Of a stretch of DNA of 41,319 bases, positions 24,434 through 32,154 are shown in pieces; the first letter of the stretch is position 1; every line of letters starts with the position of its first letter. The position numbers and the translations under genes were made by a program. Below the pieces are notes generated by a model. It saw nothing but the letters and a program-made list of their open reading frames with translations. It did not search any database and had not been told where the DNA came from. The stretch comes from CAZEJK01 sp964512045 (GTDB lineage Bacteria; Acidobacteriota; Thermoanaerobaculia; Thermoanaerobaculales; Sulfomarinibacteraceae). The stretch lies in contig CAZEJK010000019.1 of assembly GCA_964512045.1 (NCBI GenBank), positions 1-41,319 on the forward strand. Direction: 5' to 3'.

Positions 24434-25353
24434 CGTGCGAGCCTCGCAGTGACACTCCACCAATCGTTCTTCTGCTGCCAATGAGTGGGCCGCAGCCCGA
24501 CATCGCGCAGAGCCCGCTCGACGTCGGATCGGTGCTCAGTGAGCAAACCGGAAACGATCAGGACACCGTCAGGCGCAAGGCACTCGGGGAGCTCGGCGGC
24601 AAACGGTATCCATTCAGCCGGGATCATGTTGCACAGCACCATATCGAACCGCGCGCCCACCGCACTGAGGGTGCTCGCCACCAGCCTCGGAGACGTGCTC
24701 TCGATCGCCACCTGTTGGCGTACGATCTGCCGCGCGACGAACACCGCCTGAGCATCGATGTCGCAGCCCACCACTCGCCCGGCGCCGCGCACGACCGCCG
24801 CCACGGCAAGAATCGACGAACCGGTACCGATATCAAGGACAGACCGTCCAGTGAGATCCAGCCTCTCCAGCTCCTGCAGGATCAGCGCCGTGCTCTCATG
24901 TCCGCCCGTGCCGAACGCCATCCTCGGCTCGATCATCAATGGTGTCCGGCCCTCCGGCGCCGGCGTCGGATCCGCCGGATGCGGATCGATCCACCAGCTC
25001 TCGCCGACTGGAAACGGCCGCGCGCCGTCGCGATAGACTGCCAGCCAATCTTCGACGTCCTGACCGAACACCTCGAGCGGCTCGACAGCACACCGCTGCA
25101 CAGCCTCACAGAGGGAGTCCAGGGAAACCAGCCGGGCCGGGTCAGCGTACACCGAAACCGAGACCAGCTCGCGACCGCCAGACACCACCGGGTCGGACGC
25201 CACCTCAGCGCCGAGAACACCGTCACGGTTGAGAGCTCCGGCCAGCTCATCCTCGGCTCCAGCGGCGATTGTCAGCCGAAGGCAGATGTACCGCCCCGAA
25301 AGATCACTCGCCTGCAAACGCCCGCTTGATCCTCTGGAAGATCCCTTCACCAT
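24430..25353 (-). CDS. prmA: ribosomal protein L11 methyltransferase PrmA
   Basis: Up to 307 residues. PrmA landmarks are 'WWIDPHPADP', 'LMIEPRMAFGTGGHESTAL', SAM motif I 'VLDIGTGSSILAVAA', 'VVGCDIDAQAV' and 'DMVLCNMIPAEWIPFAAEL' (family usual N-I-L-A). The enzyme trimethylates L11. The start is uncertain: ATG 25353 overlaps dnaJ by 50 bases, and a TTG at 25317 is the alternative. It is followed directly by rsmE with a 4-base overlap. Confidence 0.9.
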   Translation of the reverse strand: MVKGSSRGSSGRLQASDLSGRYICLRLTIAAGAEDELAGALNRDGVLGAEVASDPVVSGGRELVSVSVYADPARLVSLDSLCEAVQRCAVEPLEVFGQDVEDWLAVYRDGARPFPVGESWWIDPHPADPTPAPEGRTPLMIEPRMAFGTGGHESTALILQELERLDLTGRSVLDIGTGSSILAVAAVVRGAGRVVGCDIDAQAVFVARQIVRQQVAIESTSPRLVASTLSAVGARFDMVLCNMIPAEWIPFAAELPECLAPDGVLIVSGLLTEHRSDVERALRDVGLRPTHWQQKNDWWSVTARLAR

Positions 25354-26443
25354 CGTCCACGCCGCGCGCAGGCTCGAGGCCAGCCGCCTGCTCGATCAGA
25401 CGACGCTGCTCCTCACTGAGCTTCTTCGGTACCTTAAGCTCGAGATGCACCTTGAGTGCGCCCCGACCTCGTCCGTTCACCTCCGGCATCCCCCTGCCGC
25501 GAACCGTGAGCACATCATCCGGCTGCGCGCCTGCGGGGACCTCGAGCACATGGTCCTCCCCGTCGATCGTCGGCACTCCAAGCCGTGCGCCGAGCATCCC
25601 TTCGAAAACCGAGATCGGCAGACGCAGATGCAGATCGTTCCCGTCGCGCACGAACAGGTCGTGGTCTTCCACCACGATCTGGACGTAGAGGTCGCCCGGA
25701 GGACCTCCGTACACGCCCCCCTCGCCCTCGCCGGCAAGACGCAACCGCATTCCGGTATCCACACCAGCAGGCACGTTGATCTTCAGCGAGCGCTCCCGTT
25801 CGATCCTTCCCCGGCCATGACATGCGCTACAGGGCGTGGCGACCACCTGGCCTGCACCGCCACACTGGGGGCATGTCTGCGCCATGGTCAGAAACCCGCG
25901 TCGGAACACGACCTGGCCCTGGCCGTTGCACGCCGAGCAGGCCGTCCGCGACGTTCCTGGCGCTGCGCCCTCTCCGCCGCACTCCTCGCACACCTCTTCA
26001 CGCGGAATACGGATCGAACGCTCGACGCCGAATGCGGCCTCCTCCAAGGTCACGGACAGGTTGTACCGCAGGTCGTGGCCCCGCATCGGTCCAGTACGGC
26101 TGCGGCGACGCCGGCCACCGCCGAATATGTCGCCGAAACCGAAGAGGTCGCCGAGGATGTCGGCGAAGTCGCCAAACGCGTTCGGGTCAAAACCAGTAAA
26201 TGGCTGATCGCCCACCGCAGAGTGGCCGAAGCGGTCGTACTGCGCTCGCTTCGACTGATCCGACAGGACCGCATATGCCTCGGACGCCTCCTTGAACTGC
26301 TCCTCTGCGTCCGGGTTGTCGGGGTTGCGATCCGGATGGTACTGCACTGCCAGACGCCGGTACGCCTTCTTGATCTCCTCGATGGAGGCGTTCCGCTCCA
26401 CGCCAAGCACCTCGTAGTAATCACGTCGTGTCTGTGTTGCCAT
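25304..26443 (-). CDS. dnaJ: chaperone DnaJ (Hsp40)
   Basis: 379 residues from ATG 26443. J domain with H36-P37-D38; Gly/Phe-rich linker (about 75-110, 'GFDPNAFGDFADILGDLFGFGDIFGGG'); zinc-finger domain with four C-x2-C-x-G-x-G units (CEECGGEG, CSACNGQG, CPQCGGAG, CSACHGRG); C-terminal substrate domains with 'VPAGVDTGMRLRLAGEGE'. It is a complete class A DnaJ that stimulates the DnaK ATPase through HPD. The spacing to dnaK is 105 bases. Confidence 0.97.
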   Translation of the reverse strand: MATQTRRDYYEVLGVERNASIEEIKKAYRRLAVQYHPDRNPDNPDAEEQFKEASEAYAVLSDQSKRAQYDRFGHSAVGDQPFTGFDPNAFGDFADILGDLFGFGDIFGGGRRRRSRTGPMRGHDLRYNLSVTLEEAAFGVERSIRIPREEVCEECGGEGAAPGTSRTACSACNGQGQVVFRRGFLTMAQTCPQCGGAGQVVATPCSACHGRGRIERERSLKINVPAGVDTGMRLRLAGEGEGGVYGGPPGDLYVQIVVEDHDLFVRDGNDLHLRLPISVFEGMLGARLGVPTIDGEDHVLEVPAGAQPDDVLTVRGRGMPEVNGRGRGALKVHLELKVPKKLSEEQRRLIEQAAGLEPARGVDDGEGIFQRIKRAFAGE

Positions 26444-26548
26444 AGTCACTCAACCCGTTGCATGCTCGATTTTCCGTGTCGTGCGAAGGAAGTGGCGCTC
26501 GCACGTCTGCAGGCTTGCTCCGCTTTTGGCTCCTCTGCCGGTTCGGGA

Positions 26549-28405
26549 TCAGCCGGACGCGTCGTCCTTGGTCGGCTCGAAGCCCATTCCGAACGTGTCG
26601 GCGGGGTTGTACATGATCACGTCGGTCAGGATCTGTGCCGCGCTGCGCACCGACACCAGGGCTTCGCGAAGCACTGACCGCTCCTCGCTCTCGAGGGCCT
26701 TCTTCGCACGGTTCAACACCTGACGAACCTCCTGACGGTCGTCATCCTTCAAGTTCCCGCCAAACTCGCGCATCACGCGCTCGTTGGTGTACAGCAAGCC
26801 TTCCAGCTGATTCTGAAGCTGTCGCACATCGCGACGCTCCTCGTCCTCTTTACGGTACTTGTCCGCCTCCGCGATGATCTGATCGATCTCGGACTTCGAC
26901 AGGCCGCCGGCAGGGTTCACCTCGATGCTTTGCTCCTTGCCCGTCGCCAGGTCCCTGGCACCGACGTTGACGATGCCGTTCGAGTCGATGGCGAACGTCA
27001 CCTCGATCTGCGGCACGCCGCGAGGCGCAGGGGGAATACCAACGAGGTCGAACCTCCCCAGCGACTTGTTCTCGCTCGCGAGACCACGCTCTCCTTGGAG
27101 AACGTGGATGTCGACCGTCGTCTGATTGTCAGTCACCGTGGTAAAAATCATCGACTTCTTTGTTGGAATCGTCGAGTTCCGCTCGATGATCTTGGTGAAC
27201 AGCCCGCCGTGAGTCTCGATACCCAGGGAGAGTGGAGTGACGTCCAGCAGGATGAGATCCTTGACCTCCCCCTGGAGAATCCCACCTTGAATGGCCGCTC
27301 CCATCCCGACCACCTCGTCGGGGTTGATGTCGCGGCACGGCTCCCGCTCGAAGAACTCTGCTACGGTGCGCATCACCAGCGGCATTCGCGTCTGCCCGCC
27401 CACCAGGATCACCTGATCGAGCTCGCTCGCACTCACTCCCGCAGACTCGAGAGCGTTCCGACACGGCTCGAGCGTGGCCTGCACGAGGTCCTGCACGAGC
27501 TCCTCCAGCTGGGAACGCGTGACCTTCATCTGCAGATGTTTGGGTCCGGTATGGTCCGCCGAGATGAACGGCAGCGAGACCTCCGTCACCTCGTTCAGCG
27601 ACAGATCGCACTTCGCCGCCTCCGCAGACTCCTTGACTCTCTGCATCGCCATCCGATCGCCGGCAAGGTCGATTCCGGACTCTTCCTTGAAGCTGTCCAG
27701 CAGGAACTGGATCACTCTCGAGTCGAAGTCCTCGCCTCCGAGAAAGGTATTGCCGGACGTGGACTTCACCTCGAACACGCCGTCCGAGATCTCCAGAACT
27801 GAGATAACGAACGGGCCACCACCGAGATCATAGACGGCCACAACCTCGTCGCTGTCACGACCGAAACCGTACGCCAGTGAAGCTGCGGTGGGCTCGTTGA
27901 TGATCCGAAGAACCTCGAGCCCGGAGATGGTCCCCGCGTCCTTGGTCGCCTGCCGCTGCGAGTCGTCGAAGTACGCCGGCACGGTGATAATGGCCTGTGT
28001 GACCTCCTCACCGAGAAACTCCTCCGCGAACTCCTTGATCTCGCGAAGAATGTACGATGAGATCTCCTGTGGGCTGAACTGCCGGCCAACCGCCTCGACG
28101 TACGCGTCGCCGTTATCGGCGGCGACGATCCTGTACGCCACGTGGGTTCGAGCGTGCTCGACCTCCGAGGACTCGAAACGACGACCGATCAGACGCTTCA
28201 CGGCATAGATCGTGTTCTCGGGATTGGTGATCGCCTGACGTCGCGCGATCTGCCCAACCAGACGCTCTCCACTCTGGGTAAAGGCAACAACCGACGGGGT
28301 CGTTCGCGCCCCCTCGCGGTTCGGGATCACCACTGGTTTGGTCACGTCCACGACTGCCGCACACGAGTTCGTCGTCCCGAGATCGATTCCTATGATCTTG
28401 CTCAC
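26549..28405 (-). CDS. dnaK: chaperone DnaK (Hsp70) with altered phosphate loop
   Basis: 618 residues, GTG start overlapping the grpE stop (GTGA). The ATPase domain has 'IIGIDLGTTNSC', 'NREGARTTPSVVAF', 'AIITVPAYFDDSQRQATKDAG', 'LRIINEPTAASLAYG' and 'VILVGGQTRMP'. The linker and substrate domain include 'LILLDVTPLSLGIET' and 'PPAPRGVPQIEVTFAID'. In the phosphate-2 motif, which normally reads D-L-G-G-G-T-F-D, this protein has D-L-G-G-G-P198-F-V200; these positions equal T199 and D201 of E. coli DnaK. Each change needs one base (ACG to CCG, GAT to GTT). Other catalytic positions look normal. Either the ATPase is modified or the assembly has errors here. Confidence 0.97.
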   Translation of the reverse strand: MSKIIGIDLGTTNSCAAVVDVTKPVVIPNREGARTTPSVVAFTQSGERLVGQIARRQAITNPENTIYAVKRLIGRRFESSEVEHARTHVAYRIVAADNGDAYVEAVGRQFSPQEISSYILREIKEFAEEFLGEEVTQAIITVPAYFDDSQRQATKDAGTISGLEVLRIINEPTAASLAYGFGRDSDEVVAVYDLGGGPFVISVLEISDGVFEVKSTSGNTFLGGEDFDSRVIQFLLDSFKEESGIDLAGDRMAMQRVKESAEAAKCDLSLNEVTEVSLPFISADHTGPKHLQMKVTRSQLEELVQDLVQATLEPCRNALESAGVSASELDQVILVGGQTRMPLVMRTVAEFFEREPCRDINPDEVVGMGAAIQGGILQGEVKDLILLDVTPLSLGIETHGGLFTKIIERNSTIPTKKSMIFTTVTDNQTTVDIHVLQGERGLASENKSLGRFDLVGIPPAPRGVPQIEVTFAIDSNGIVNVGARDLATGKEQSIEVNPAGGLSKSEIDQIIAEADKYRKEDEERRDVRQLQNQLEGLLYTNERVMREFGGNLKDDDRQEVRQVLNRAKKALESEERSVLREALVSVRSAAQILTDVIMYNPADTFGMGFEPTKDDASG

Positions 28406-29124
28406 GGTACCGAGTCGCCTTCCCCGCCGTCAGCGACGGCGCCCTGTGCTCCGTTCTTCGGGGCATCCACTGCCACTGCAACGAGCGCTGGCCGGATCAA
28501 CCGACCGGAAAGGAGATAGCCTTTGGCAATCACGTTGACCACCTTCCCAACAGGATGCCGAGGGTCCTCCACCCGCTGAACCGCCTCGTGAACCTCCGGG
28601 TTGAACGTTCCACCCGACGGATCGACCTCGGTCACGCCTCGCCTCTGCAAAAGCTCGCGAAACTGCCGATAGATCATCTCGACGCCCACTCGCAAGCTTG
28701 CGGTGTCCGCCTGGCCCGCGTGCTGCAGCGCCCGATCGAAGTTATCGAGCACCGGCACGAGATCCCGGACGAGGTTCTCATTGGCGATCGACCTGATCTC
28801 CTCTCGCTCGCGCTCAGTACGCTTTCTGAAGTTGTCGAACTCAGCGAGCTTGCGCAGATACATCTCCTTGAGCTGACTCAGCTCGGTCTGGAGCTGCGTC
28901 ACCGTGTCGGTCGCTGATTCGTCCAGAAACCCGCCCCAAACCTCGACGTCGCTGGAGCCGAGGGGAAGACCGTCGTCCTCCACAAGCTCGATCTCCACAT
29001 CGTCACCCGCAAACATGTCCACCACGTCCTGGATGTCGGTCACCTGCTCATCGGCCGGCTGCTGATCCCCGGTATCGTCAAACACTGTACCGTCATCCGG
29101 CGGGCTGTTGACATCATCCGCCAT
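28402..29124 (-). CDS. grpE: nucleotide exchange factor GrpE
   Basis: 240 residues from ATG 29124, which overlaps the hrcA stop and has GAGG upstream. The N-terminal 70 residues are acidic and disordered. A long coiled coil follows ('LQTELSQLKEMYLRKLAEFDNFRKRTERE'), then the four-helix and beta-wing parts with 'LVPVLDNFDRAL', 'GVEMIYRQFRELLQRRGV', 'FNPEVHEAV' and 'GYLLSGRLIRPALVAV'. GrpE releases ADP from DnaK. It is coupled to hrcA upstream and dnaK downstream. Confidence 0.96.
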   Translation of the reverse strand: MADDVNSPPDDGTVFDDTGDQQPADEQVTDIQDVVDMFAGDDVEIELVEDDGLPLGSSDVEVWGGFLDESATDTVTQLQTELSQLKEMYLRKLAEFDNFRKRTEREREEIRSIANENLVRDLVPVLDNFDRALQHAGQADTASLRVGVEMIYRQFRELLQRRGVTEVDPSGGTFNPEVHEAVQRVEDPRHPVGKVVNVIAKGYLLSGRLIRPALVAVAVDAPKNGAQGAVADGGEGDSVP

Positions 29125-30184
29125 GCACGACCTCACCCTCACTCCACAAGCTCGTCAACGTGTCACCGATGACGTTCACCACCGGAACAACTCGAGCGTA
29201 CTGCATTCGCCGCGGTCCGACAACTCCCACCGCTCCGGCCCGTTGGCCTCCGCGAGAGAACACCATGGCGACCATCCCGAGCCCTCCCTCTGCGGTCAGC
29301 TCGGACTCCTCTCCAATCAGCACGCGCGGTGAGCTGGTCACCAGAGTCTGACCGAGAACGTGGGTCAGACGCGCCGCGTCGGACAACACTCCGACCACTG
29401 CTCGAATTCTCTCCGAGTCCGAAAACTCCGGAACCTCCAACAGCTTGCGAGTTCCAGAAACGGCCACATCCGCGGACTCCGAATCGGAGGACGATAGCAA
29501 TGCTCCACACAGGTGACTCGCCAGCAAACGCACGATGCGGCGTTCACCATCCTCCTGCGCCGCGTCGTGGACTCGGTTGCGCAGGTGCTCCGCGATCGTG
29601 TCCAGTGGCCAGCCGCGATACTCGAGCGTGAGGAAGTTGGCGACTCGCTGCAGCTGCTCGGAGGTCCGAGGAACTCCGAGCTCACAGACCCGGCGGCGCA
29701 CTCGTCCATCGGTGGTGACCACAACGCCGAGCACCCGCGTCGGCTCGATCCGAACCAGCGAAACCGCCTCCAGCGAGGGCTGCGTCCCTAACGGCCGCAG
29801 CGCAAGGCCCGCCTCGAACGTCAGCTCGGCCAGGAGCTCTGAGATCCAGATCAAGTCCTCGACGAAATCCCTGCGAGCTTCGACAACCCGCTGTCGAATC
29901 GCGCGGACTGCGGCCGGGCCGATCGCGCTGGGATCGACCCACCGGTCGACGTAGACTCGCAAGCTCGAGTCTGTCGGCTCGGCGCCTGCCGAGTGGTGCG
30001 ACCGGGTGACGTACCCCTTTTCCTCCAGCCCGGCAATGACGTTGCGGATCGATGCCGACGAGAGATTGAGCGGCGAGCGCTGCGCCACCTTGCTGGAAGA
30101 CACCGGCTCGCCGCGGCGCAGGTACTCCTCCACCATGAACCGGAGCACCGACTCCTCCCGGCGTGTTAGCGACGGAGAATCCAC
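29114..30184 (-). CDS. hrcA: heat-inducible repressor HrcA
   Basis: 356 residues, GTG start with GGAGGAGG upstream. The N-terminal winged helix ('LTRREESVLRFMVEEYLRRGEPVSSSKVAQRSPLNLSSASIRNVIAGLEEKGYV') binds the operator, and the wing 'HHSAGAEPTDSSLRVYVD' matches the usual H-T-S-A-G-R-x-P-T-D with the Arg replaced by Ala. The remaining part is the GAF-like domain and dimerisation region. HrcA represses its own operon until heat stress. It is the first gene of hrcA-grpE-dnaK-dnaJ-prmA-rsmE. Confidence 0.93.
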   Translation of the reverse strand: MDSPSLTRREESVLRFMVEEYLRRGEPVSSSKVAQRSPLNLSSASIRNVIAGLEEKGYVTRSHHSAGAEPTDSSLRVYVDRWVDPSAIGPAAVRAIRQRVVEARRDFVEDLIWISELLAELTFEAGLALRPLGTQPSLEAVSLVRIEPTRVLGVVVTTDGRVRRRVCELGVPRTSEQLQRVANFLTLEYRGWPLDTIAEHLRNRVHDAAQEDGERRIVRLLASHLCGALLSSSDSESADVAVSGTRKLLEVPEFSDSERIRAVVGVLSDAARLTHVLGQTLVTSSPRVLIGEESELTAEGGLGMVAMVFSRGGQRAGAVGVVGPRRMQYARVVPVVNVIGDTLTSLWSEGEVVHGG

Positions 30185-30195
30185 AGCGCGCTAAC
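30165..30195. promoter_or_regulatory. candidate HrcA operator (CIRCE-like inverted repeat)
   Basis: GTTAGCG (30165-30171) and CGCTAAC (30189-30195) are perfect inverted arms separated by 17 bases, spanning the hrcA ribosome binding site to codon 7. The outer TTAGC / GCTAA arms are the same as in the CIRCE element (TTAGCACTC-N9-GAGTGCTAA), but the inner bases differ and the span is 29 rather than 27. It lies just downstream of the predicted hrcA transcript start. Confidence 0.45.
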
Positions 30196-30213
30196 CTCCT
30201 CCATTGCCGGCTC

Positions 30214-30222
30214 ATTGTACCA
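30214..30222 (-). promoter_or_regulatory. extended -10 promoter of the hrcA operon
   Basis: TGGTACAAT on the minus strand (TG-n plus TACAAT), 30 bases upstream of the hrcA GTG. No clear -35 is present at 17 bases, as is common for extended -10 promoters. Confidence 0.45.
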
Positions 30223-30280
30223 TCGCAGCGACGGCTCGGCTGCCACTGGAAGCGGCTCAGACTGCGACGCTTTCGGCGCG

Positions 30281-30309
30281 TTGACCACCCCTGAGGACTG
30301 TGTTAGCGT
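30281..30309 (+). promoter_or_regulatory. promoter of the mglA-like gene
   Basis: -35 TTGACC (30281-30286), 17-base spacer, -10 TAGCGT (30304-30309) with TG-T immediately before it (extended form). The start would be near 30316, about 20 bases before the ATG, with GGGAG in between. The same octamer TGTTAGCG also occurs at 30164 in the hrcA inverted repeat. Confidence 0.55.
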
Positions 30310-30334
30310 GAGGCTTCGAGACCGGGAGAGCGGG

Positions 30335-31912
30335 ATGGTTTTCTTCAACTGGGCCACGATGCAGATGGCAGCCAAGATCGTCTACTACGGGCCTGGTCTC
30401 TGTGGAAAGACGACGAATCTGAGCTACATCTACGCCAAGACGTCGCCGAACTGTCGCGGCGAGATGGTGTCGTTGGAAACCGAGTCGGACCGTACCCTCT
30501 TCTTCGACCTGCTACCGATCGAGGTTGGCACCATCGGTGGCTTCAAGACTCGGATGCAGCTATACACCGTTCCGGGGCAGGTGTTTTACAACACAACCCG
30601 CAAGCTCGTGCTCAAAGGCGTTGACGGCGTCGTGTTCGTTGCCGACTCGCAGCGCCCGATGCGCGAAGCGAATATCGAGAGCTTCAAGAACCTGAAGGCC
30701 AACCTCGCAGAGCTCGACATCAGCCTCGATGACATGCCGCTTGTGATCCAGTACAACAAACGTGACCTGAAGCAGATCCTCACGATGGAAGAGCTGGACG
30801 CCGATTTCAACCCGGACGGAACGCAGGTCACCTTCGAGGCGTCGGCGATCAACGGCGACGGTGTGTTCGAGACGCTCAAGGAGATCACCAAGCTCACCTT
30901 GAAGAAGCTCAAGCACCGCATGGCTGCACCGGACGACGCAGCACCCGCGCCGCAGCCGCGACCGAGCGCTCCGCCGACCACACTTTCGGTCTCCGCAGCG
31001 CAGGCCCAGGGCGAGTCGCATGGCGCTGGTCAGTCAGCCGGTCAGCGGCCTGTGCAGCCACGCCAGGGTGACGCAGAACGATCTCGGCAGCCAGCCTCGA
31101 TCTCGGCCGCAGCACTTGCTGCCGCCGCTGAAGAGGCGGTGGATGAAAGCGGCTACCAGCCCGAGGAGGAGCCGCAAGCCGACGCGGTAGCCGCCGCAGA
31201 AGATGCCGTTCAGGAGCATGCTCCCGACAGTGTCGAGGCGGCCGCCGAGCCGCCCGAGTCATCGGCTCCCCAGGTCGAGCCGGCTGCGGATGAGTCCGAG
31301 CCGTTCGCGGTGGAGGAGCCCGCAGCTGCAGCCCAGCCAGAGGCGTCGGCGGAGGCCACTCCGGTCGAGCCAGCTCCGCCGGAGCCAGAGCACGATGCGG
31401 AGCCCGTGGAGCCTGACGCTCGCGCCGAAGCCGAGCCGGCGCGTATCGGTGCGATTGAGCCTGACGCCGCTCGGACCGAGCAGGCCGAGGACCGAGCCCA
31501 GGCACCGGCTGAGGACGCCACGCAACCCCCGCCGGTGAAGCGGGTTCAGGTATCGAGCCAGGTCGATATTCTCGGCGAGCTCGACAACCTCCGCAAGCAG
31601 GCCACGATGACGCCGCAGGAGCCACGGAGTGCGGGCCATACCAAGCGTCAACAGGCCGGGACGTCTCTCGATCTCGACTCGCTGCTCGGCGGGCCTCCGA
31701 CGACCAAGAAAGAGCTTCGCCACAAGGTGGCGAAGGGATTGAACTCGGACGTCTTCGAGAAGATGCACAAGGTCCAGATCGCCATGCGCCTCCAGGACAA
31801 GGCCGGCGAGACCATCCACATCCTCGAGCCTGTCCAGATGAAGGTCGGAGACGCAGGTCAGCTCCAGCAGCTCATGCTCTACTTGACGGTCGATCTGGAG
31901 AACAACTCCTGA
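30335..31912 (+). CDS. MglA-type GTPase with long low-complexity tail and C-terminal domain
   Basis: 525 residues from ATG 30335. Residues 1-200 are an MglA-type small GTPase: P-loop G-P-G-L-C-G-K25-T26-T27, R53-T54 in 'ESDRTLFFD', 'LYTVPGQ82VFY' in place of D-x-x-G, and N141-K-R-D144. The numbering coincides with Myxococcus xanthus MglA, where R53 and Q82 are the catalytic pair. Residues about 205-425 are Ala/Glu/Pro-rich and probably disordered. Residues about 425-525 form a separate conserved-looking domain ('FEKMHKVQIAMRLQDKAGETIHILEPVQM'). MglA switches cell polarity and type IV pili or gliding machinery; its GAP MglB is not adjacent. The tail makes this protein more than twice the usual 195 residues. 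Confidence 0.9.
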   Translation: MVFFNWATMQMAAKIVYYGPGLCGKTTNLSYIYAKTSPNCRGEMVSLETESDRTLFFDLLPIEVGTIGGFKTRMQLYTVPGQVFYNTTRKLVLKGVDGVVFVADSQRPMREANIESFKNLKANLAELDISLDDMPLVIQYNKRDLKQILTMEELDADFNPDGTQVTFEASAINGDGVFETLKEITKLTLKKLKHRMAAPDDAAPAPQPRPSAPPTTLSVSAAQAQGESHGAGQSAGQRPVQPRQGDAERSRQPASISAAALAAAAEEAVDESGYQPEEEPQADAVAAAEDAVQEHAPDSVEAAAEPPESSAPQVEPAADESEPFAVEEPAAAAQPEASAEATPVEPAPPEPEHDAEPVEPDARAEAEPARIGAIEPDAARTEQAEDRAQAPAEDATQPPPVKRVQVSSQVDILGELDNLRKQATMTPQEPRSAGHTKRQQAGTSLDLDSLLGGPPTTKKELRHKVAKGLNSDVFEKMHKVQIAMRLQDKAGETIHILEPVQMKVGDAGQLQQLMLYLTVDLENNS

Positions 31913-31913
31913 C

Positions 31914-31928
31914 GCGGCCACGGGCCGC
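31914..31928. terminator. small hairpin directly after the mglA-like gene
   Basis: GCGGCC-ACG-GGCCGC begins two bases after the stop codon. There is no T-run, so the call is weak. A second small stem AGCCGG-ATG-CCGGCT lies at 32081-32095 nearer the opposing M49 gene; the rest of the 31913-32154 gap shows nothing else. Confidence 0.35.
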
Positions 31929-32154
31929 AAGCAAAGTGATGCTCCGAAGGTGCCGGTCCCGCGACCATGAAGCGGTACGCACGTGGGCGTTGGGCATTCG
32001 CTCCCTCACCGACCCACCCAAACCCACTCGCAGGAGCAACGACGCCGCAGCCCGGCACCGGTCCTGGACCCCGCCCCGATAGCCGGATGCCGGCTCTCCC
32101 CCGGCTTCAGAAGATGCGGCGGTCTTCAGTCGCCAACACGACCGTGAACCTGGA

